NCBI RefSeq assembly: GCF_030867095.1
Contig: NC_081824.1
Coordinates: forward strand, 168,276,933 to 168,340,932
Reading direction: 5' to 3'
Length of the DNA stretch: 64,000 nucleotides
Source: Alligator mississippiensis
Lineage: Eukaryota; Chordata; Crocodylia; Alligatoridae
How positions within the stretch are numbered: the first letter of the stretch is position 1; every line of letters starts with the position of its first letter. The notes below the pieces were generated by a model. That model had not been told where the DNA came from, ran no database searches, and saw nothing but the letters and a program-made list of their open reading frames with translations. Positions 56,783 through 64,000 of the stretch are shown here, piece by piece. The position numbers and the translations under genes are program-made.

Positions 56783-59700
56783 TCAGCAATTTCCATTTTC
56801 ACCCAAGCCACCCTCCTTTCCAGGTGTGTCTTTGAGCTCAGGAAGAGGAGTTTCAATGCACCCAGCTGCCTGGCTTTCCACACCGTCTCCATCACAACTC
56901 AACGATGGCATTTCAGTAGCATCAGCAGTGCCATCTTTGCTCTCCTCCACTTGCAGAAGGATCTCAGACATCGGAGGCATTCCCTGAATATCTAGAACAG
57001 GCATGCCTATCTCTGTAGTATCACTATTTGATGATTGTGACTCAAGGTGTGTGACACCTGTTTCAGAGATTAGGGTACAAAACTTTTCTTCTTGATCACC
57101 AGAAGTTAATGCAACAAAATCAATGATTTCTGGTTCATCCACTGGCTGCTGAATGCTCAGTTCACAGGTTTTACTGGACTCCAAACCAATGGATGTGATG
57201 GTTTCTAACTTTGGAACATCTTCCGTATCTTCACTAAGATCTGTAAGAATACCCAGATGTGCACGTTCCACTTCTATGTCCCCCAAACTGAAATCAATGC
57301 TTTCTAATTCCAACTCTGTTTTAAGGGTAGAAGTACCACTAGACTTTACATTTTCTGGCTTTAAGGAATCTCCCTCATTTTCAATGTTAAAATTTAATGT
57401 GAGCGTTTCAGACTGTTCAAAATTGAATCCTGAATAACTGGTGTTCAAGTCAAAGTCGTTGACTGCTGTGGCTTTTAAGATTTCACAGTTCATTTCAGTG
57501 CGGGAGACACTGCCCTCTCCAAGGGGTCCCACACTAAAGTCTGTGGCAAGGGCATCATTCAGCGACTCTTGGACCATATCAGGCTGAGTAGAAAAGTCTA
57601 CAATCCCCCTCTCTTCTGAATTTTTCTCTGCAATTAAAGCATCTATCTTTTCATCTGATCCAGTTCCTCCTGAAGTGTTATTTTTAACACTAAACAGTTT
57701 TAGACTGGAGTTGGCTTCAACAGTATTTGTAGTACAGGTGCTGGCTAACTCTGTGACTCCTTGCTTCTGGGACTGGTGGATTGCACAGCTTGAAAGTTCA
57801 TTCCTGCCCTCTTTTTGTAACACTAATGAGCTATTTGTCATTTCTACATTGATGAAACTTGTGTCTGATTTCATCTCTATTGATTCTGAGATGGTGACTT
57901 CACTTGAATCGTTTATTTCTACTACTGGGGCATCTAGTAGTTTCTGACTACTTGTTGACTGAGAACAATCCAAAATGACCTGTTCTTTTTCATTACTAGT
58001 TTTGGATAAAGCCAATTCATCAGGGCATGCTGTCAATTTTGAAACAGTATTTTGTATTTCTGAAATCTGTGGGACTTCATCAGTGATTTCTGACTGAAAC
58101 CTTTCTGAGTCAGTATTTTCCTGTTTCACCTCTTTTAAGGAAGCATCATTACAACTCTGCTCTCTCATCTTTGCTACTGGAATTTTTTTCTTCCTGACTT
58201 TAGCTGATGGCCCTTGCAATTTTGGAATCAATTTACTCTTAGCATGTGGCGCACCTGGCCCATCAATTTCTCTATTAGTTTTACTGAAGTTATTGCTTAA
58301 TTTTTCCTCTACTAAACTGTGATCTTCCACATTTTGCATTTCATGGTCTACAGCAGATGACAGACCCCTGGAGTGTTCCAAACTAACTTCAGAGTGAGAC
58401 CCTGTTAATTCTAAGTTTTTTATCTCTACATCTTTTTTCAAGGTACCAGATGCATCTGCTTTGTTATCCATGGTATCGTCTGTCTGTCTGTCTCCAATTT
58501 TTTCTTGGACCTCATTTATCTGTGGGCCTTGGGGTACCTGGTTGACCACCTTTTCTACACTTGCTGCACCTAAGTGTCTCATTACAGAAGAGTTCTGACC
58601 AGCAGTATCAGTTTTAGTTTCTGACAATTTGGATATCTGAGACTCTATTGGCTTCTTGTTAATTTCTGCCTCATTCTCACAGGATATTAAAGTATCTTCT
58701 ACTAGAACTTTAGATTGCAAGGATTCCTCCTCTTTGGGTTTAGCCCAAATATCTGATGTAAGAGTAGTTTGGGATTTGTGGTTCACCTCCTCCTGAACAC
58801 TGTTTGGGATTTCAGTGCTTTTTGCTTTACAAGTTTCCTGGATTTCCATCTTCTCAGGTGCAGAGGTCTTCTCTGCTTTGTGTACCTGACTAGCCTCTGA
58901 GTAAGTAACTACATTTTGTGATGTATTAATACTTTGTTTAGAGTTTGATAGCATGTCTATGTTTCTCTCTGTTTTTACTAGATTAGCGTTTTCTCCATTT
59001 GGAACTAGACAAGTTGAACTTGCGAGTTTGCCATCAGCTGAATTCTTTCCACCACTACTGTAAAAAATACCATAAAGATCTTTAGCATTAGCTGTGGCCA
59101 GGCAAGAGTTCCTTTTCTCTATTTTTTTAGCCTGGTCACTAAAAACAGTAGAAAATGGTGGTGGAGGAGGGCGCACTGGCATTGCCAATATGGGCTGTTC
59201 ACTCTCAGACACACCTGGAGCCACTTCATCTGCTGGGATGACAGCTGTCTGCTTGGGTGGGGGCGGAGGTGGGGGTGGGGGCGGAGGCGGTATCTCAGAA
59301 GCCTGAGAAGACTCATTCTTCTCTGGCACTTTCAAATCCTCCTGTGTCCCTTTCAAAATTACTTCTTCTCCACCAAATGCTTTTGAGATGATATCTGGAG
59401 GCAGCAACAAGTCTGCAAAGGTTTCTTTCACCACAGGCAGAGGTTTGATGGTGGCTCCAGAAGATTTTATAGACAAAAAAGTGTTCAAAGGTGCTGGCTT
59501 GCTTACTGTTGCAGTTACAGATTTCCTCAGAATCATGGTGGGAACTGGCAGATTGGGTCGAATTTTTGCTTGTGTTGAAGTAGAAGAGACTGGTGTCCAG
59601 GGGCTAGTGTGTGGTATCACAGTTTTCCCAGAAAGCTTTATTTCAATGGGCTTCACATGGGGTTTTCCAGACGGAGACTTACCCTCCTCCTTATCTTTGT

Positions 59701-60136
59701 TTCCTTCAGCATTCTCCTCCTTTGGGACAGCTGAAGCTGCTCCTAGGCTCTTATCCTCTTTCTCATTCTTCTTCCAGCTGAACTTTCCAAAGGAAGACTG
59801 AGTTGAAGATTCCTCTTTCTTTTCTTCTTTCTTCTCTTCTTTCTTCTCTTCCTTCTTCAGTTTAAGCTTAATTCCAAGTTTTCGCCCAGCAGGATCTATT
59901 CTGCCCAGAGTACTTTTGGTTTCATTAGGCCCTTCTCCCAGCTCTGGAGTGCTCTTTGTTTCCTCTTTCTTTACTACTTTCGCCTTCTTCTCATCTTTCT
60001 CTTCTTTCTGCTTTTCACTCAGTTTTCGTTTCAGCTCATTCTGTCGCCTGCGTTCTGTTTCCAGGACCACAGCCAACCCGGCCTGACGGTCCAGGTTTCT
60101 CCTCTCTTCGTAGAGTGGATTTTCATCCACATATTT
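56783..60136 (-). CDS. ZNF318: ZNF318 terminal coding exon, 3354 bp
   Basis: 1117 codons and a stop, opening KYVDENPLYEERR after the acceptor at 60137. The first 110 or so residues are Lys/Glu-rich (KKEEKKEEKKEE), followed by FGKFSWKKNE, IEIKLSGKTV, the conserved PPDIISKAFGGEE block, two Pro-rich runs (about 59285-59240 and 59175-59160), then about 700 Ser/Glu/Thr-rich residues, probably disordered. It ends GKEGGLGENGNC. The C-terminal two thirds are much less conserved than the start, as is usual for this gene. Confidence 0.95.
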   Translation of the reverse strand, partial: KYVDENPLYEERRNLDRQAGLAVVLETERRRQNELKRKLSEKQKEEKDEKKAKVVKKEETKSTPELGEGPNETKSTLGRIDPAGRKLGIKLKLKKEEKKEEKKEEKKEESSTQSSFGKFSWKKNEKEDKSLGAASAVPKEENAEGNKDKEEGKSPSGKPHVKPIEIKLSGKTVIPHTSPWTPVSSTSTQAKIRPNLPVPTMILRKSVTATVSKPAPLNTFLSIKSSGATIKPLPVVKETFADLLLPPDIISKAFGGEEVILKGTQEDLKVPEKNESSQASEIPPPPPPPPPPPPKQTAVIPADEVAPGVSESEQPILAMPVRPPPPPFSTVFSDQAKKIEKRNSCLATANAKDLYGIFYSSGGKNSADGKLASSTCLVPNGENANLVKTERNIDMLSNSKQSINTSQNVVTYSEASQVHKAEKTSAPEKMEIQETCKAKSTEIPNSVQEEVNHKSQTTLTSDIWAKPKEEESLQSKVLVEDTLISCENEAEINKKPIESQISKLSETKTDTAGQNSSVMRHLGAASVEKVVNQVPQGPQINEVQEKIGDRQTDDTMDNKADASGTLKKDVEIKNLELTGSHSEVSLEHSRGLSSAVDHEMQNVEDHSLVEEKLSNNFSKTNREIDGPGAPHAKSKLIPKLQGPSAKVRKKKIPVAKMREQSCNDASLKEVKQENTDSERFQSEITDEVPQISEIQNTVSKLTACPDELALSKTSNEKEQVILDCSQSTSSQKLLDAPVVEINDSSEVTISESIEMKSDTSFINVEMTNSSLVLQKEGRNELSSCAIHQSQKQGVTELASTCTTNTVEANSSLKLFSVKNNTSGGTGSDEKIDALIAEKNSEERGIVDFSTQPDMVQESLNDALATDFSVGPLGEGSVSRTEMNCEILKATAVNDFDLNTSYSGFNFEQSETLTLNFNIENEGDSLKPENVKSSGTSTLKTELELESIDFSLGDIEVERAHLGILTDLSEDTEDVPKLETITSIGLESSKTCELSIQQPVDEPEIIDFVALTSGDQEEKFCTLISETGVTHLESQSSNSDTTEIGMPVLDIQGMPPMSEILLQVEESKDGTADATEMPSLSCDGDGVESQAAGCIETPLPELKDTPGKEGGLGENGNC

Positions 60137-63100
60137 CTGTGAAAGAGAAGTGGTACAGTGTCAATAGCAATTACAAAAGAAAAATTCTGCTCTGGAGCAG
60201 TTTAGACTTGTTAAAACTTGCCAGTTCCAACACTTAATGGAGAACAGAGAATAACTTCCTACCATGAACCAGGGCTTCATAGACCCAGGATTCTGTAACT
60301 CATTGCTAAGAAAGTACTCAAGTTATCTCCTATGTTTAACGAAACTGTCTGGAAATCAGCACTGGGACTGAAGCGTGACCACTTCAACATTATGCACATG
60401 ACAGATGAGCCTCTAACATAGCAGGCAACTTTTAATTCTTGCTCTTAGTCTATTTAGTTGGCTCAGAACTAAATGGTAAAGCTATTCAAATTTATAAATT
60501 AAGGAGTCAAATATTATTTCTAATAAAAGGAGAAGAAAAAGAAAAAAAGAGTAAGTACAAGCTAAAAAAGGAATGGCTTACTCCTGGTATGCGATGTACA
60601 AACCTTATATTTCTCATTGTGAGGATGACTTTTCACATGTTGCTCTGCTGAGATCTGATCTCCAAAAAATTCGTGACAGAGTTGGCAATAATATCCAGTG
60701 ATAGGAATCAGAAACTCAGTGCCTGAAAAGGCCAAAGAAAACAATCAAATAGTACAAGAATATAATTAACCTTTAAAAAAGCCAACCAAAAAAAAATCTG
60801 TGTCAAGTACAAGGAACAATGAAACCTCCAGCAATGTTCCCTCTTCATGCAGTTGTACAAGTGGTGATAATGCTATTTACAATCCTGATAAAAGAACCTT
60901 CACTAGCAGTATTCCCTACATTTTTTAAAAACACTTAATGACAAAGAATTATTTTCAGTTCTTTTATTCAATCACACTAGTACTTCTTGGAATATCAACT
61001 GGCTTTTTATTTTTTCACTTACATCAACTACAAATTCCACTTAAAAACACTTAAGATTGCAAGATCTTCTTTAGGAAAAAACACTCAAAAAATCAATAGC
61101 AACAAACTTCGGAGAAAAAGGCAACTCGTTAAAAGAGCTTAACTCATTGCATTTTTATGCCCACAAAAAGCAAACTGCAGTAATCCAACCTACAGCAAAA
61201 CCTCACTGAGCCATTACTGAAGTTGTATGAAGATTAAAACAAGTTGTAAGTACATTTACTAACTGCTACCAGGACTTAAGTGCACCATTTTACTCCTCAT
61301 CCTTTCCTCATGGTTCTCTCAAAACCATTCCATTCATTGCAACCCATCAAGTTATCCACTATAGATGTGTTTTAGTGACTCTCAGAAGCAAAACATCACA
61401 GATAAAGCAAAGCTACCTAATACAAGGCAGCTGAAATACTGCTCAAGTCCACACAAACCACAGTATCTTTTACAAGCACTTTCCAGCTCCTAGTTCTTCA
61501 TCTGCACATCTGAGCATTTCAAGTAAGAAAGTCACCTAACATTTGGAAAAAGCAAATTGTCAAGGAATTTAAAACCCACCTGTTTTCCTGAGACCTTACT
61601 CCATGCGCTTTTCAACATGAATAACCACAGAATGAAACATTTACACCTACTCTGAATGGCTAACATTAGCTAGTAACATATGGCTGCAGCACTCATTTGA
61701 TGTACCTCTTAGCCAAAGACTTCAGTGCTCCAGAAATAAAGGCTAATGTTGTTGAAATTGCAAAATACTTCCATAACAATCAATTTGCAGCAGCTGCTCT
61801 GAACAAAGCAGGGGGAACCAAACTAACTCTCCCACAAGACATGTGATGGAACTCAGCAGTGGACTGTTTTGACCAATATATTGAGAACTGGCCTAATCCG
61901 ATGACAATTTGTGAACAAAATTGTGACAAAGTAGATGGAAATGTCATAGCCAAAGTTCTCAACATTCGGCTCAAGAGAAATGTAGAACATATGCTGACTA
62001 TCCTGAAGCCTATTTCCATAGCCTTGAACAAAGTACAGGGAAATTGGTGTTTTATTGCTGATGTTGTTTAAATTTGGAAGAGACCGAGTGAGACCTTGAA
62101 AAGAGAAATATGCCATGACAGAGTTAAATTACAAGCATTAAAAAAATAAATGGATCATCAAGCACTATCTCCAGCTCATTTTCTTGCCAATAATCTCAAT
62201 ACTCTATACCAAGGTCAATCCTTAACTGCTGAAGAGGAGGAGTTGGCTATGGCATGGACATCTAGCAATAATCTCTCCATAATAAATTTCAGGGCTAAGG
62301 ATAAACCATTCAAAAAATATATGGCTGCTGATGAAGTTTTAAAGGAAGTCACACTAGTGAACTGGTGAAAGTCACTTAAGCACCTGGATTCATCAGAGAC
62401 TACTGAAGTGGTAATCCAGTTCATAACATCACTAGCTTCTTCTGCAGGTACATAAAGAATATTTTCTTCCTTTGGACTAATTCACTCTAAATTGGGATAC
62501 CGCTTGGGAACTGAAAAAGCAAGAAAGCTCATCTTTCTTTTCCAATCTATGAATAAACAGGAAGAGGAAGGTAAAGACTGAGTTTTCTGCATAGGTTTCT
62601 CATGTTGACCTGGCTGAAATAATCCATTTAATTTTTGTTAAAAAGACACATTTCACATTTATAACTAAAATAGTTAAAAAAATGAAAAATATGTATGCTT
62701 GTTTTGTTAAAATAATTATACATGTTTATTGTTGAAGAAAAAAATCCAAAATATATGTTTGTTGTTTTAGTTAAACAAAACAATTTATATGTCTGTTGTT
62801 TTTTATGACAGTGGTTATCATCCTAGTATGGCATGGCAAAAATATCCCCCAAATATACACGATTAATCTAGTGAACTGGAGACAGTCCACCTCCAAATGA
62901 CTTCACAAGTATCTGCTTTAATTAGCTTTGGTAAATAAAATAACCAAATCGTAATTCAGTTTTCTGATGTAGCTGCAAAATCAATCTAAAAAAGTCAAAA
63001 TAAAATCGCTGCTTTAAAATGTATATCATGTACCTTCTAAAAATGAAACCTACATCTATCTCTGAGCTGTGAATAATATGTATTAAGGTTGTATCAAACA

Positions 63101-64000
63101 ACAAGAATGCACTTTTTGCAGAAAATGGCAATTACATTGAGGCTTCATGATTTAAATCTCAATTTAAATCCAATTCACCTTGTCCTTGAGCAGCTGGAAC
63201 CTGCTGGAGGACAGAGTGAAGCAATATCTAGGAGAAAAGGAAGTAACGTACCTTTGGCGGGGACAGTTATCTTATCAATGCGTCTTATAGAATCTTGTTT
63301 GGTCTCACTCTGGGTCTTCGATGCCCAAGGTCTGTTGTAAGGATCCAGGGTCTATTTGCACAGTGACAGAGGCATACAGGCTCATACATTGCAACAGCAA
63401 GGCAATTACACCTTTCCTGTTTTTCCTTTTAACATCACTTTACAACATTAAAAATCACAAATTACAATCAAAATATTTACAAGAATTATATTCTCCCTTT
63501 TCCCTCCCCCTTTTCCAATTTTTAAAAAATGTTTCTTCTTATTAAGAAACCTGTGAAAAGGGTAAAACGTAAAAGACATGGCAGAGTATGAAATGCATAA
63601 TCTTTAATGCTTGTCCCCTATTGAACTAAATTTAAAAAAACCCGTTTCCCTAATCAAAAAGCACTGGCTGCTACACAAACTTCCACAGTTTTACAGCAGG
63701 CAAACAACATTCCTGCCAGATTGCTCTCCTGCAAAATGGTATTTTGTGATTGATACTTCAGAGCATTATTCCGAATAGCAGCATGAAATCTACTTGAAGA
63801 CGATGACCTGACACATACCTGTCTGTGTTTCTTATTGTGCATGTGTGTAAAAAAGTCAAACATGGTCCCACAGATGGTATTGCAGTCTTTGCACCAGTGG
63901 TTCCCTGCATCATAATATTCATAAATATTGGCCAACTGGAAAGGATGCTTTGATGACAGTGAAGAGGATTCTGCAGGCTTGGGGCTTTTACCTCTGGACT
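56783..64000 (-). CDS. ZNF318: ZNF318, 3' part of gene (runs off the window)
   Basis: Last four coding exons: 64000-63819 (partial), 63351-63252, 60722-60604, 60136-56783. Introns are GT-AG and the joined frame is open for 1250 codons. It has two matrin/U1-type zinc fingers: HWCKDCNTICGTMFDFFTHM with HNKKH, then YYCQLCHEFFGDQISAEQHV with KSHPH; both are C-x2-C-x12-H-x5-H. Next come the family signature YVDENPLYEERRNLDRQAGL, a Lys/Glu-rich stretch, LPPDIISKAFGGEEVILKG, a poly-proline run and NSCLATANAKDLYGIFYSSG. ZNF318 is a nuclear protein known as an androgen-receptor co-regulator and, in mouse B cells, as needed for the long Ighm-Ighd transcript that yields IgD. The N-terminal half lies beyond the right edge. 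The match to human ZNF318 over these exons is strong. Confidence 0.96.
60137..60603 (-). other. ZNF318: ZNF318 intron between second finger and terminal exon
   Basis: 467-bp GT-AG intron; nothing recognised in it. Confidence 0.8.
60604..60722 (-). CDS. ZNF318: ZNF318 coding exon with second zinc finger
   Basis: 119 bp. The split Gly is followed by TEFLIPITGYYCQLCHEFFG and on to AEQHVKSHPHNEKYK. The finger is C-x2-C-x12-H-x5-H. The acceptor is ..cttttcag and the donor gtttgt. Confidence 0.95.
60723..63251 (-). other. ZNF318: ZNF318 intron with a decayed hAT
   Basis: About 2.5 kb, GT-AG. Apart from the antisense hAT remnant, it is AT-rich with nothing recognised. Confidence 0.8.
61640..62620 (+). 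mobile_element. hAT transposase remnant, antisense in ZNF318 intron
   Basis: Broken but clear hAT transposase C-terminal half. VDCFDQYIENWPNPMTICEQ, then VDGNVIAKVLNIRLKRNVEH and MLTILKPISIALNKVQGN (61860-62045), continue as HFLANNLNTLYQGQSLTAEE (about 62178-62240) and PFKKYMAADEVLKEV (about 62305-62350). The dimerisation signature is VVIQFITSLASSAG (about 62409-62450), RIFSSFGLIHSKLG (about 62459-62500) and RLGTEKARKLIFLFQSMNK (about 62504-62560). Several stops and frame breaks; no terminal repeats found. It is a different hAT subfamily from the BED-bearing one at 28.6-32.1 kb. Confidence 0.85.
63252..63351 (-). CDS. ZNF318: ZNF318 coding exon between the fingers
   Basis: 100 bp: TLDPYNRPWASKTQSETKQD then SIRRIDKITVPAK and the first base of a Gly codon. 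The acceptor is ..gcaaatag and the donor gtacgt. The sequence is nearly the same as in human ZNF318. Confidence 0.95.
63819..64000 (-). CDS. ZNF318: ZNF318 coding exon with first zinc finger, cut by the window edge
   Basis: Sixty full codons are visible: SRGKSPKPAESSSLSSKHPF, QLANIYEYYDAGNHWCKDCN, then the rest of the matrin-type finger, ending HNKKHRQ at the donor gtatgt. The frame stays open to base 64000, so the exon continues beyond the window. Confidence 0.94.

Noticed and set aside
1-64000. Retroviral, LTR or other capsid-bearing elements
   Set aside because: I looked for gag, protease, integrase and envelope-like frames and long direct repeats and found none. The reverse transcriptase pieces are CR1 (FADD motif, LINE-type tail).
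1-64000. Bacterial-type systems, CRISPR arrays, rRNA or tRNA genes
   Set aside because: Spliced genes, CR1, hAT and MIR repeats and base composition show vertebrate nuclear DNA. The tandem arrays present are mini- and microsatellites without spacer structure.

Overview
This is a vertebrate nuclear window carrying two protein-coding genes, both on the minus strand, in repeat-rich non-coding DNA. Two 5'-truncated CR1 LINEs, several CR1 3' tails, many hAT-type non-autonomous transposons and a MIR-like SINE point to a sauropsid. The mix of CR1, hAT and gaaagct/ttagtct-type repeats suggests a crocodilian or turtle, and I lean crocodilian. That is inference from repeat style, not a database match.

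Layout. 1-17.1 kb is intergenic: a plus-strand CR1 (1.7-4.25 kb), a minus-strand CR1 (6.4-7.7 kb), several small DNA transposons and simple repeats. 17.1-44.2 kb is a complete FAM98A gene. Eight coding exons can be placed to the base on the minus strand and joined in frame to a 556-residue protein, with an RGG-rich last exon, a 3'UTR of about 1.15 kb and a CpG-rich promoter holding a ZNF143-like site and a perfect CRE. Its introns carry a decayed hAT with a BED finger and a probable intron, a Tigger-type MITE nested in it, two related GC-rich hAT MITEs, and a tandem duplication beside exon 1. 44.6-55.7 kb is intergenic, with a foldback repeat, a MIR-like SINE, a hAT MITE with a perfect target-site duplication, and a few orphan exon-like segments. 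55.7-64.0 kb is the 3' end of ZNF318: the last four coding exons in the window, with two matrin-type zinc fingers and a terminal exon of 3.35 kb. The gene runs off the right edge.

Both genes encode nuclear or RNA-related proteins. They are co-oriented neighbours here but lie on different chromosomes in human (2p22 and 6p21), so they need not work together. I saw no bacterial-type system, no CRISPR array, no tRNA or rRNA gene, and no retroviral or other capsid-bearing element that I could support. The most unusual material is the nested and paralogous transposon structure, including two empty-site paralogues that date insertions, and recurrent GC-rich cargo inside otherwise AT-rich DNA transposons.
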